The notes under the pieces: model-generated
Database searches by the model: none
The model's input: only the letters and a program-made list of their open reading frames with translations
What the model was told of the DNA's origin: nothing
Origin: DATFPK01 sp035264885
GTDB lineage: Bacteria > Actinomycetota > Thermoleophilia > Solirubrobacterales > 70-9
Assembly: GCA_035264885.1 (NCBI GenBank)
Contig: DATFPK010000056.1
Location: 1-62,773 of the forward strand
Direction: 5' to 3'
DNA: 62,773 nucleotides
Shown here: piece after piece, positions 14,813 to 23,352 of the stretch
How positions within the stretch are numbered: the first letter of the stretch is position 1
Layout: each line of letters begins with the position of its first letter
Translations under genes and position numbers: made by a program

Positions 14813-16976
14813 GCGCTCGGCATTCGCCCGGGGATCGCGAGGGCTGCTCCAGACCCTGCCGGAGGGGCACTACGAGGCGATCGTCACCTCGTCCGAGGAC
14901 GCCATCATCACCAAGGATCGGGACGCTGTCATCACCAGCTGGAACCCAGGCGCCGAGCGGATCTACGGCTACACGAGCGAGGAGGCGGTGGGCCGACCGA
15001 TCTCGCTCCTGATTCCCGGCCATCGCCGGGGCGAGGAGCGCCGGATCCTCGACAAGATCCTCGCCGGCGAGCGGGTCGACCACTACGAGACCGAGCGAAT
15101 CCGCAAGGACGGGACCGAGATCGTGGTTTCCCTGACCGTGTCTCCGATCCGCGACGCCGCCGGCGAGGTCGTCAGCGCTTCGGTCGTCGCCCGCGACGTC
15201 AGCGAGCAGCATGCCGCGCGCGAGCTTTCCGCCAGGCTGCTGGAGCTGACGACCGCGCTCTCGCGTGAGATCACGCCCGAGCGGGCGATCGAGGTCCTGC
15301 TCGAGCAGGCGGTCGCTGGGCTCGGGGCCGGGGCCGGCGCCGTCGGACTCCTCGACTCCTCGGGCCATGAAGTCGTCCTCGCCGGCAGCGCCGGGTACTC
15401 CGACACGGGGCTGGCCGGCTGGGACCGCTTCCCCCTCGACGCGAATGTCCCGATGTCGCTCGCGATCCGGACGGGGGAGCCGGTCTGGACCAGCTCGGTC
15501 GCAGAGCTGAAGGAGCGTTTCCCCGCCTTCGCCGAGGCCGACATCAAGTGGCAGTCGCTGTCGGTGATCCCCCTCTCCGTGGAGGGCCGGACATTCGGCG
15601 GCATCTCGCTCAGCTTCCTTGCCCGTCGGGCCTTCGACCAGCAGGAGCAGGCGTTTCTCGTCGCCGCGGCCCAGCAGGCGGCCTATGCGCTCGAGCGCGC
15701 CCGCCTCTACGAGGCCGAGCGCGCCTCCCGCGAGCGCCTCACCTTCCTCAGCGAGGCGAGCGAGCTCCTCTCCGGGTCGCTCGACCATGGAACGACCCTT
15801 CGCGGCGTCGCCGACCTAGCCGTTCACCGGATCGCCGACTGGTGCGGCATCGAGCTGCTCGACGAGGATGGGGAGCTGAGGAACGTGGCCGTCGCGCACC
15901 GCGATCCGAAGCGCGTCCGCCAGGCGCTGGAGCTGCGCTCCCGGTACCCGGTCGAGGCGACCGCCGAAGTCGGCGTGCCCAACGTGATCCGCACCGGCCA
16001 GCCCGAGCTCTACGAGGACATCTCCGACGAGATGCTGGTCGCCTCCGCCCATGACGAGGACCACCTGCGACTGATGCGGGAGCTGGGCCTGACGTCAGCG
16101 ATGATCGTTCCGCTCGAGGCCCGCGGCCGGCCGCTCGGCGCGATCACCTTCGTCGGGTCGGAGGAAGGCCGGTGCTATGACGAAGACGACCTCGAGCTGG
16201 CCCAGGAGCTGGCCCGCCGAGCGGCTGTCGCGATCGACAACTCGATGCTCTTTCGGCGTGAGCACGAGGCCGCGGTCATCCTCCAGCGCTCCCTCCTTCC
16301 CCAGACCCTGCCGACCATCGACGGCGTCGAGTTCGCGGCGCGCTACGAGCCCGCGGCGCCCGGCCTCGAGGTGGGCGGCGACTGGTACGAGGTCGTCCCG
16401 AGGGACGACGGTCAGGTCGCGGTGATCATCGGCGATGTCGCGGGGCGCGGGATTCGCGCCGCCTCGGTGATGGGCCGGGTGCGCCCGGCGCTTCGGGCCT
16501 ACGTCCTCGACGAGCACGGGCCCGAGGGGGCGATGGAGCGTCTCGACCGGCTGATGCGGGATTTCGACCGGGTCGAGATGACCACCGTCTTTCATCTGCA
16601 GTTCGACCCCGCCGCCGACCGCGCCCAGTACGTCCGGGCGGGGCACCCCCCGGGCCTCCTCCGGCGGCCGGACGGCGACGTCGTCGAGCTGGCCGGCGGG
16701 GGCACCCCCCCGCTAGGCATCCTGGAGCGGATCGACTACCGGGTGCACGAGGTCGAGGTGCCGCCCGGCAGCATGCTGCTGCTCTACACCGACGGCCTGA
16801 TCGAGCGCCGCGACACGGACCTCCGCCACGGGCTCGACCGTCTCAAGGAAGCACTGGCCGGGGCCGAGGGCGGTGCCGCCGACTGTGTCGAGGCGATCGC
16901 TCGGCAGTTCACCGCCGACGCCGTACCCGACGACGTGGCGATGCTCGCGATGTCGGTCCAGCCGAACGGACGCTGA
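14775..16976 (+). CDS. PAS-GAF-GAF-PP2C (RsbU/SpoIIE-type) serine phosphatase
   Basis: A 733-residue multi-sensor phosphatase. A PAS domain (about 28-145) starts 'YEAIVTSSEDAIITKD' and ends 'VVARDVSEQ'. Two GAF-like domains follow (about 160-310 and 330-495), then a SpoIIE-type PP2C domain (about 510-730) with GGDWYE, 'GDVAGRGIRAASVMGR', 'RAGHPPGLL', LLLYTDGLIERRD and DDVAMLAM. The usual GGDWYD is GGDWYE here; the other metal-site aspartates are present. It should dephosphorylate the adjacent STAS protein when its sensors are stimulated. It is the third gene of the operon, and its 3' end overlaps the convergent GH25 gene by 68 bp. Confidence 0.9.
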   Translation: MASPRPGRAETAERSAFARGSRGLLQTLPEGHYEAIVTSSEDAIITKDRDAVITSWNPGAERIYGYTSEEAVGRPISLLIPGHRRGEERRILDKILAGERVDHYETERIRKDGTEIVVSLTVSPIRDAAGEVVSASVVARDVSEQHAARELSARLLELTTALSREITPERAIEVLLEQAVAGLGAGAGAVGLLDSSGHEVVLAGSAGYSDTGLAGWDRFPLDANVPMSLAIRTGEPVWTSSVAELKERFPAFAEADIKWQSLSVIPLSVEGRTFGGISLSFLARRAFDQQEQAFLVAAAQQAAYALERARLYEAERASRERLTFLSEASELLSGSLDHGTTLRGVADLAVHRIADWCGIELLDEDGELRNVAVAHRDPKRVRQALELRSRYPVEATAEVGVPNVIRTGQPELYEDISDEMLVASAHDEDHLRLMRELGLTSAMIVPLEARGRPLGAITFVGSEEGRCYDEDDLELAQELARRAAVAIDNSMLFRREHEAAVILQRSLLPQTLPTIDGVEFAARYEPAAPGLEVGGDWYEVVPRDDGQVAVIIGDVAGRGIRAASVMGRVRPALRAYVLDEHGPEGAMERLDRLMRDFDRVEMTTVFHLQFDPAADRAQYVRAGHPPGLLRRPDGDVVELAGGGTPPLGILERIDYRVHEVEVPPGSMLLLYTDGLIERRDTDLRHGLDRLKEALAGAEGGAADCVEAIARQFTADAVPDDVAMLAMSVQPNGR

Positions 16977-17694
16977 TCTCGCTGTAGGGGACGGCCAGGC
17001 GGTTCAGGCTCGTGCGCCCGCGGATTCCCGGGACCCGCCCGGCGTTGGTGTATTGCCAGACCGACCACCCCCGGCCGTCCCAGGCCGCGGCGGGCAGACT
17101 GGGAGAGGCGACCCCCCAATGCGCCACCCACAGCGGATGGCCGGCTCGGGCGAACCCGCGCGCATCGCCGGTGAGCCGCCAGCTCGAGGCGTTGGTGTAG
17201 ATGATCGGACGGGCCCCCAGCGCTCCCTCGATCCGCGCGGACCAGGCGCGGATCCAGGCCCGCAGGGCGCGCTCCCCGAGCCCGCCGAATGGCGTCTCGA
17301 AGTCGAGCGCGGGCCGCAGGTCGCCCGGCTGGAGACGCCCTACCCGCCGGATGAAGACGAGGGCCTCGGCCCGGGCGTCGCGGCGCGCCCCGGTTACCCC
17401 CCTGCCGCCCGCGAAGGCGCGATGGTAGGGGCCGACCCGCAGTCCCTCCTCGCGGGCGCGCCGGTAGTTGAAGGCGTAGAAGCGGTCGGGTCCGCAGGTC
17501 CAGGCCTTGACCGTGCAGTCGTCGCCGCGGCCCCGGCTCGCCTGGACGAAGGCGAAGTCGACCCCGGACCCCGCGACCCGCGCCCAGCCGATGTGTCGCT
17601 CGAAGCGCGAGACGTCGATCCCGGCCTGGCGCTCGCGTGGCCCCGAGGCGCCGCCGGCCGCGAGAAAGGACAGGACGAGAACCAGAGCGGCCAT
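16909..17694 (-). CDS. GH25-family lysozyme-like muramidase
   Basis: A 261-residue exported protein. After a hydrophobic signal segment (about 2-18) comes 'AGIDVSRF', carrying the first GH25 acid residue. Then follow 'VDFAFVQASRG', 'PALDFETP' with the D-x-E pair, 'IIYTNASSWRL', 'PLWVAHWGV' and 'WSVWQYT', all in family order. It should cleave the peptidoglycan glycan chain. The last 20 or so residues are Arg/Ser-rich and read through the 3' end of the convergent phosphatase gene. The ATG starts six bases after TAGGGT, part of a palindrome shared with the divergent hydrolase gene. Confidence 0.85.
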   Translation of the reverse strand: MAALVLVLSFLAAGGASGPRERQAGIDVSRFERHIGWARVAGSGVDFAFVQASRGRGDDCTVKAWTCGPDRFYAFNYRRAREEGLRVGPYHRAFAGGRGVTGARRDARAEALVFIRRVGRLQPGDLRPALDFETPFGGLGERALRAWIRAWSARIEGALGARPIIYTNASSWRLTGDARGFARAGHPLWVAHWGVASPSLPAAAWDGRGWSVWQYTNAGRVPGIRGRTSLNRLAVPYSEISVRSAGPTSRASPRRRVRRRR

Positions 17695-17700
17695 CCCGGC

Positions 17701-17714
17701 ACCCTAGATAGGGT
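17701..17714. promoter_or_regulatory. back-to-back -10 boxes forming one palindrome
   Basis: ACCCTAGATAGGGT reads TAGGGT on both strands, with two bases between. The left-facing box ends six bases before the GH25 ATG (17694). The right-facing box ends seven bases before the hydrolase ATG (17722). The whole intergenic region is 27 bp, so both -35 regions would lie inside the opposite gene. Confidence 0.6.
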
Positions 17715-17721
17715 CCGGCCG

Positions 17722-19386
17722 ATGCGACGAGCAGTCCTCGCAGGGGCGGCGTCCGTGGCCGCGCTCGCCGCGGCGGCGCCGGCCGCCGCCGCGGCGGCGA
17801 AGGTCCGCGTCGAGACCCCGGTCGTTTCGCAGGCGGCCGGCGCGGCGCGGGTGGCGGAGTCCTACGTCCGGGTCTGGGCGCCGCTGCCGGAGTCGGCACC
17901 GCCCCACCCCCGACGCTGCGACTGGATCGCATACCTGCGCTTCCGAAACCCGGACGGCCCGCGCCGCCCCTCCGCGGCCGATGCCGTGATCGTCGCGATC
18001 CCCGGCTTCCTCGGCGGCGCCGCGACCTTCGACCAGCTCGCCCGCAACGTCGTCCGCAACGCCGACGCGAAGGGCCGCGACGTCGAGTTCTGGGCGCTCG
18101 ACCGCCGGGCGAACTGCCTCGAGGACCACACCGGGGTGCGGGCGGGAACCCACCCCCGTGGCCCGCGTGTCGCAATGGGCTACTACTACGGCGGCCGCCG
18201 CGTCGGGGGCCGCCGGTTCGCCGGATTTGCGACGCCCGAGGAGGCGAGGTTCCTCGAGGACGTTGGCGTCGAGCGGACAGTCCGCGACTGGTACCGCGTG
18301 ATTCAGCGGATCCGGGGTCGCAAGGTCAGGGCCCGGAAACTGGTCTGCGGCGGCCACTCGCTCGGCGGCCCGCTGACCGCCGCCTTCTCGAGCTGGGACT
18401 TCGACGGCGACCCCGCCACGAAGGGAGACGCCGGCTTTCGCCAGTGCGCCGGGCTGTTCGGCCTCGACACGACCCTCGAGCTCGGCAGTTCCGGGTCGGG
18501 CGGGGGGTGGGACGGCTTCGGCAGCGGCGCCGCTCCTTATGTCGACGTGCCGCCGCTCTCGCCGCCGGTGCTCCAGCTGCCCAGCGTGTTGGGAGCGGCG
18601 GCATTCCGAGCGCCGCGGAGCGAGACGCCCGTGAACCGCATGATTCCGCGAGAGCCCGAGTTCGAGCTCTCGCTGCGCCTCCTTTACTCGCGCGACGCCG
18701 CTCACTTCGCGACCGGCACCCCGAGCATCCGCGACTTCCGGCTGACCAACGAGGCGGCGTTCGGGGGGGTCTTCGACGACAACTCGGCCAGTCTCGGGTT
18801 CATCAGGGCGAGCCTGGGAATCAGCGTCGGCGGCCCCTTCGTCGACAAGAACTTCCCGGCCCCCGGCGACGGGACGCTGGCGCTTCCCGAGGAACCGAAT
18901 GGGCCGCTCTACCGCTGGCAGCGTTGGCGGCGGGTGGGGGCGGGTGCCTCCCGACCGCCGCTCAACGATTCTGGCGAGCCCTACACGAGCCGCGAGAGCG
19001 AGGTCACCGACATCCACGAGTTCGAGCGGTTGATGTTTGAGGCCCCCGCCAACTACATCGAGCAGTACTTCCCGACCCGGATCCTCACCGACCAGGCGAC
19101 CGCCGCCTCCGGGGGCTTCGAGGACATGCGCTACGAGGGTCCCTCGCACCGTCCGGTCTTGCTGATCCAGGCCGGTGACAGCGACAGCAATACGGCGCCG
19201 GACACCGGGCCGCCGCGCAAGGGGTCGCCACCGAACGGAAAACGTTTCAGCCGCGAGCTGATCGTGCCGGGGTACAACCACCTCGACGTCGCCGCCGCGG
19301 CGCGGCGGCAGAACGACGGACGCCCGGAGCCCTCGAGCCGGATCCTGACCGCTTTCGCCCTCCAGGCAGTGACCGCGGCGCGCTAG
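17722..19386 (+). CDS. secreted alpha/beta-hydrolase
   Basis: A 554-residue exported hydrolase. The signal peptide is about residues 1-27 (RR, then an Ala-rich core and AAAAAAK). 'VIVAIPGFLGGAATFDQ' is the oxyanion-type strand. The nucleophile elbow is CGGHSLGGPL (serine in GHSLGG) at about residue 215. A likely late histidine is in VPGYNHLDV near the C-terminus. It resembles secreted esterases or lipases without a close named family. The start at 17722 gives a leaderless message from TAGGGT; upstream in-frame sequence belongs to other genes. The stop overlaps that of the convergent metallophosphatase by 4 bp. Confidence 0.8.
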   Translation: MRRAVLAGAASVAALAAAAPAAAAAAKVRVETPVVSQAAGAARVAESYVRVWAPLPESAPPHPRRCDWIAYLRFRNPDGPRRPSAADAVIVAIPGFLGGAATFDQLARNVVRNADAKGRDVEFWALDRRANCLEDHTGVRAGTHPRGPRVAMGYYYGGRRVGGRRFAGFATPEEARFLEDVGVERTVRDWYRVIQRIRGRKVRARKLVCGGHSLGGPLTAAFSSWDFDGDPATKGDAGFRQCAGLFGLDTTLELGSSGSGGGWDGFGSGAAPYVDVPPLSPPVLQLPSVLGAAAFRAPRSETPVNRMIPREPEFELSLRLLYSRDAAHFATGTPSIRDFRLTNEAAFGGVFDDNSASLGFIRASLGISVGGPFVDKNFPAPGDGTLALPEEPNGPLYRWQRWRRVGAGASRPPLNDSGEPYTSRESEVTDIHEFERLMFEAPANYIEQYFPTRILTDQATAASGGFEDMRYEGPSHRPVLLIQAGDSDSNTAPDTGPPRKGSPPNGKRFSRELIVPGYNHLDVAAAARRQNDGRPEPSSRILTAFALQAVTAAR

Positions 19387-20225
19387 CCTCCGGCCGGCTC
19401 GTCGCAGGTGATCGTGCCGCTGTCGATCACGTCGCCGTCGACGGTGACGTATTCGTAGTCGGCCCGGCCTGAGCTCAACTCCAGGCGCAGCGCGCCGTAT
19501 TCCTCGTCGTCGGAGGCGACCAGACCTTCCCGCTCCTCGTCGACGGGGTAGAGCTCGTGACCGCCGGCGCCGGCGACGATCTCGGTGAGGCCCTGGACCG
19601 GCTCGAAGCGCTGGTAGCCGTGATCGTGCCCGTTGAGGATCAGCCGGGCGCGTCCTTCGAGGGTGTCCCAGAAGGGCTGGAAGCCGGTCTCGTCGCCATG
19701 GGGCCCGGCCGAGTAGCGGGGCCGGTGCCAGTAGGCGATCCGGCATTCGCCGCCGGCGTCGAGCCGGCTCTCGAGCCATGCGAGCTCCGGATCATCCGGG
19801 CCGCTGAAGCCCTCGCTGTTGAGGCTGATCACCTCCCACCCGCCGACCCGGAACGAGTACATGAGCGGCTGCGGTCTGCCCTTGACCTCCGCCCAGAACG
19901 GGTCGTACACGGCCTCGTGGCGAGGCCATTCGTGGTTGCCGGGCGTGGGCTCGACCCGGTCCAGGAGATCGCGGTAGACGAGCGCGAAGCCCGCGTCGAC
20001 CTGTGCCGGCGTCCCGCTGCCGTAGATGTCGCCCAGGTAGATCACCCGGTCGGGCTGGTCGGACTCGATCAGATCGGCGACCGAGCGGGCCTCGGCCGAA
20101 CCGTCGGCATCACCGACCGCCCAGACGACCGCGTGGCTGCGCTCGCCCGACGCCACGGGCTCGTCGTCGCCGCCGTGCACGGCGAGGAAGAGGGCCAGGG
20201 CGATCACGGCGAGAGCCGCGGGCAC
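19383..20225 (-). CDS. membrane-anchored calcineurin-like metallophosphatase
   Basis: A metallophosphoesterase of about 280 residues. The ordered metal motifs are 'AVGDADG', 'YLGDIYGSG', 'TPGNHEW', 'IAYWHRPRYS' and 'LNGHDHGYQRF', matching purple-acid-phosphatase-like enzymes. A hydrophobic segment at the N-terminus (VPAALAVIALALFLAV) anchors or exports it. The start is uncertain: GTG at 20225 is the only canonical codon between the stop of the upstream ligase gene and the conserved domain, and gives a signal without the usual basic residues. It follows the acyl-CoA ligase gene by 20 bp and is probably in that operon. Confidence 0.78.
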   Translation of the reverse strand: MPAALAVIALALFLAVHGGDDEPVASGERSHAVVWAVGDADGSAEARSVADLIESDQPDRVIYLGDIYGSGTPAQVDAGFALVYRDLLDRVEPTPGNHEWPRHEAVYDPFWAEVKGRPQPLMYSFRVGGWEVISLNSEGFSGPDDPELAWLESRLDAGGECRIAYWHRPRYSAGPHGDETGFQPFWDTLEGRARLILNGHDHGYQRFEPVQGLTEIVAGAGGHELYPVDEEREGLVASDDEEYGALRLELSSGRADYEYVTVDGDVIDSGTITCDEPAGG

Positions 20226-20245
20226 CGCCCAGCGAGCGTTGCCCG

Positions 20246-21805
20246 CTACCCGAGCCGCGCGGACTCCCGGTCCTTCAGCACCCGGCGGAGGATCTTCCCG
20301 GACGGCGACTTCGGGATCTCCTCGACGACCTCGACCAGGCGGACGCGCTTCTGCGGCGCGACCTGGCCGGCGACCCATTCGGTCAGCTCGCCGGCGTCGA
20401 AGCCGTCGCCGCCAGGCACGACTAAGGCCTTGGGCAGCTCCCCGGCCTCCTCGTCGGGGACGCCGATCACCGCCGCATCCGCCACCTCGGGATGGCCGAG
20501 GATCAGCGCCTCGAGCTCCGCCGGAGCCACCTGGTAGCCCTTGTACTTGATCAGCTCCTTGAGCCGGTCGACGATCGAGTAGTGGCCGGCGGCGTCGGCG
20601 ACGGCGATGTCACCCGTATGGAGCCACCCGTCCTCGTCGATGGTCGAGGCGGTGGCCTTCTCGTTGTTCAGGTAGCCGGCCATCACCTGCGGACCGCGGA
20701 TCCAGAGCTCGCCGCGCTCGCCCTCGTCCGCCTCCTCGCCGGTCTCGGGGTCGACCAGGCGGCACTCGGTCGCCGGGAGGGGCGGGCCGACGGAGCCCGC
20801 CGGGCTCGCGCCCTCGGGCCTGATGACGTGGGTGACCGGGCTGGTCTCGGTGAGGCCGTAGCCCTGCACGACGCGGCAGCCGATCCGCTCGGCCACCCGC
20901 TCGGTGAGCTCGGAGCCGAGCGGCGCCGCCCCGGACATGATCGTCCGCAGCGACGAGAGGTCGCGCCCGTCCACGGCCGGATGCCCGGCGAGCGCCAGGG
21001 CGATCGGCGGGACGACGTAGGCGCGGGTCACCGCGTGGCGCTCGAGCAGCTCGAGGAACTGATCGAGGTCGAAGCGCGGCGTGGTCACGATCGTCGCCCC
21101 CGAGCGCAGGCCCTGATTCATGATCACGGTCATCCCGTAGATGTGGAAGAAGGGGAGGACGCCGATCAGGGTGTCGTCCTGGTCGATCGGGAAGGCGAGC
21201 GCCAGCTGCTCGAGGTTGGCCACGAGGTTGCGGTGCGTGAGCATCACGCCCTTCGGCAGCCCGGTGGTGCCGCTCGAGTACGGCAGAACCGCGAGGTCCT
21301 CGTCCGGGTCGATCGAAGGCTCAGGCGCCTCGCCGGGGTCGCCGAGGAGGTCGGCCAGCGGAGCCGCCCCCTCGGCCTCGCCGACGACGTAGACGCCGTC
21401 CAGGCCGACCTGCGACGCCGCCTCGCGGGCGGTGTCCAGGAACGGGGGCACGGTCAGCAGGAGCCTCGCCCCCGAGTCCTCGAGCTGGTGCGCCAGCTCG
21501 CCGACCGTGTAGAGCGGGTTGACCGTGGTGCACTTGCCGCCGGCCGCCGCGGCGCCGTGGAAGGCGATCGCGTACTCGGGCAGGTTCGGCATGTAGACGG
21601 CGAGGACGTCACCGTGGCCGAAGCCGCGGCTCGCGAGGCCGGCCGCAAGCGCCCGTACCGCCCGTTCGAGCTCGCCGTAGGTGACCGCCCGGCCCGAGGG
21701 CCCGTCGATCAGTGCCGGCTTTCCGGACCGCGAGGCGGCCCCCTCGAGCACGTAGGAAGTGATGTCGGTATCGGGGATGCTGGGCGCGGGTTCCGGCGTG
21801 GGCAC
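20246..21805 (-). CDS. acyl-CoA synthetase of the 4-coumarate/long-chain ligase type
   Basis: A 519-residue ANL-superfamily ligase of normal length. The AMP-binding P-loop is LPYSSGTTGLPKGVMLTHRN. Other motifs are 'QGYGLTETSPVTHV', 'GELWIRGPQVMAGYLNNEKA', 'WLHTGDIAV', 'DRLKELIKYKGYQVAPAE' and 'PKSPSGKILRR' with the catalytic lysine. It activates a carboxylic acid as acyl-AMP and then acyl-CoA; the acid is not identifiable. It starts 4 bp after the Baeyer-Villiger monooxygenase gene, so a ketone-to-ester-to-acid-to-CoA route is a reasonable inference for the pair. Control is probably by the divergent TetR. Confidence 0.92.
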   Translation of the reverse strand: MPTPEPAPSIPDTDITSYVLEGAASRSGKPALIDGPSGRAVTYGELERAVRALAAGLASRGFGHGDVLAVYMPNLPEYAIAFHGAAAAGGKCTTVNPLYTVGELAHQLEDSGARLLLTVPPFLDTAREAASQVGLDGVYVVGEAEGAAPLADLLGDPGEAPEPSIDPDEDLAVLPYSSGTTGLPKGVMLTHRNLVANLEQLALAFPIDQDDTLIGVLPFFHIYGMTVIMNQGLRSGATIVTTPRFDLDQFLELLERHAVTRAYVVPPIALALAGHPAVDGRDLSSLRTIMSGAAPLGSELTERVAERIGCRVVQGYGLTETSPVTHVIRPEGASPAGSVGPPLPATECRLVDPETGEEADEGERGELWIRGPQVMAGYLNNEKATASTIDEDGWLHTGDIAVADAAGHYSIVDRLKELIKYKGYQVAPAELEALILGHPEVADAAVIGVPDEEAGELPKALVVPGGDGFDAGELTEWVAGQVAPQKRVRLVEVVEEIPKSPSGKILRRVLKDRESARLG

Positions 21806-21809
21806 GGTC

Positions 21810-23312
21810 CTAGCTTCTCACGGCGGCCGGTGCCTCCGCCCGCCCGGCGGCCCCGTCGGTGACCAGGTAGGCCGCGGGGTCGAAGCGCCTGGTGCGGCGC
21901 CGGAAGTCGAAGGTCCAGCCGGGCCAGAGCGTGGTGTTGCGACCGGTGTCGTCCAGATACCAGCTCTGACATCTCCCGGCCGTCCAGACCGTGCCCTCCA
22001 TTTCCCGCTGGAGCTCCTCGTTGAACCGGTCCTGGACCTCGGGCCGGACCTCGATTCGCGCGATGCCGCGCCGCCGCATCGTCCGCAGCGCGTCGACCAC
22101 GTAGTTGATCTGGGATTCGATCATGAAGACGATCGAGTTGTGGCCGAGGCCGGTGTTCGGCCCGACCAGCATGAACAGGTTCGGGAAGCCGGCGATCGAC
22201 GAGCCGAGGTATGCCTGCATGCTGCCGTCCCAGTGCTCGGCGAGGGTCCGCCCGTCGCCGCCGCGGACCCGGTGCGTGATCGGCAGGTCGGTGACCTCGA
22301 AGCCCGTGCCGAAGATGATCGTGTCGACCTCGCGCTCGTTGCCGTCGCCGTCGACGATCGACGCCTCGCGCACCTCGGTGATGCCCGACGTGACGACATC
22401 GACATTGGGCTGCGTCAGGGCCGGGTAGTAGTCGTCGGAGATCAGCACTCGCTTGCAACCCATGACGTAGTCCGGCGTCAGCTTGGACCGCAGCCCGGGG
22501 TCGGGGACCTGCCGCGCCAGGTGCTTGCGCGCGAGCCGGTCGCCGATCCGCATCAGGCGCGGCCGGCGGAAGAGGACCACCCGCAGCTCCATCAGCCAGT
22601 AGAGCGCCCAGCGAACGACCCGGGGGGCGAAGGGAATCCGGCGCAGCATCTCGTGCTCGAGGCCGGTGATCTCGTGGTCGAGGCGGGGAACGACCCACGG
22701 CGGGGTCCGCTGGAAGAGGTGCAGGCGGCCGAGCCGCGGCTGGATCTGGGGAACGAACTGGATCGCCGAGGCCCCGGTGCCGATCACGGCGACGCTGCGG
22801 CCGTCGAGGTCGTGGTCGTGGTCCCAGTCGGCGGAGTGGAAGGCACGTCCCTGAAAGCGACCGAGGCCGGGCAGGTCGGGGATCGACGGCTCGCTCAGCC
22901 CGCCCGCGGCGCTGACCAGGACGCGGGCCGTGACGTCGCCCCGCGTCGTCTGGATCCGCCAACGGCGGCCGTCCTCCTCCCACCGCGCGTCGAGGACCTC
23001 GTGGTCGTAGCGGAGGTGGGGGAGGATCCCGTACTTCTCGGCCGTCCGCTTCAGGTAGCGCTGGATCTCCCAGCCGGGGGCGAAACCGCGTGTCCAGTCC
23101 GGGTTCAGCTCGAAGGAGAACGAATAGACGTGGGAGGGGATGTCGCAGCTGAGCCCCGGGTAGTGGTTGTCGCGCCAGGTGCCGCCGAGGTCCGCGGCCC
23201 GCTCGAGGACGATGAAATCCTCGATCCCCTCGCGTTTCAGGCGGATCGCCATGCCGAGACCGGCAAAACCCGAGCCGATGATCGCGACGCTCGTGTCAGG
23301 CGTGCGAGACAT
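21810..23312 (-). CDS. type I Baeyer-Villiger monooxygenase (FAD, NADPH)
   Basis: A 500-residue flavoprotein. The first dinucleotide fold is 'VAIIGSGFAGLGMA' (FAD) and the second 'SVAVIGTGASAIQ' (NADPH, about 173-186). Between them, FQGRAFHSADW (153-163) fits the Baeyer-Villiger fingerprint F-x-G-x(3)-H-x(3)-W exactly, which separates these enzymes from plain flavin monooxygenases. It inserts oxygen next to a ketone, producing an ester or lactone. The ATG lies just below two direct repeats shared with the divergent tetR gene. The acyl-CoA ligase downstream could use the acid released from its product. Confidence 0.92.
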   Translation of the reverse strand: MSRTPDTSVAIIGSGFAGLGMAIRLKREGIEDFIVLERAADLGGTWRDNHYPGLSCDIPSHVYSFSFELNPDWTRGFAPGWEIQRYLKRTAEKYGILPHLRYDHEVLDARWEEDGRRWRIQTTRGDVTARVLVSAAGGLSEPSIPDLPGLGRFQGRAFHSADWDHDHDLDGRSVAVIGTGASAIQFVPQIQPRLGRLHLFQRTPPWVVPRLDHEITGLEHEMLRRIPFAPRVVRWALYWLMELRVVLFRRPRLMRIGDRLARKHLARQVPDPGLRSKLTPDYVMGCKRVLISDDYYPALTQPNVDVVTSGITEVREASIVDGDGNEREVDTIIFGTGFEVTDLPITHRVRGGDGRTLAEHWDGSMQAYLGSSIAGFPNLFMLVGPNTGLGHNSIVFMIESQINYVVDALRTMRRRGIARIEVRPEVQDRFNEELQREMEGTVWTAGRCQSWYLDDTGRNTTLWPGWTFDFRRRTRRFDPAAYLVTDGAAGRAEAPAAVRS

Positions 23313-23322
23313 TGGCTACCCA

Positions 23323-23346
23323 GAGTAACCTACTAGGAGTAACCTA
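23323..23346. promoter_or_regulatory. tandem GAGTAACCTA repeats, likely TetR operator
   Basis: GAGTAACCTA occurs at 23323-23332 and again at 23337-23346, a 14-bp period. They fill almost all of the 40 bp between the start codons of the monooxygenase and tetR genes. CCTACTAGG in the middle is a small palindrome. TAACCT (23340-23345) sits seven bases before the tetR ATG, and TACTCT on the other strand nine bases before the monooxygenase ATG. A repressor bound here would close both promoters. Confidence 0.65.
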
Positions 23347-23352
23347 AACGCG

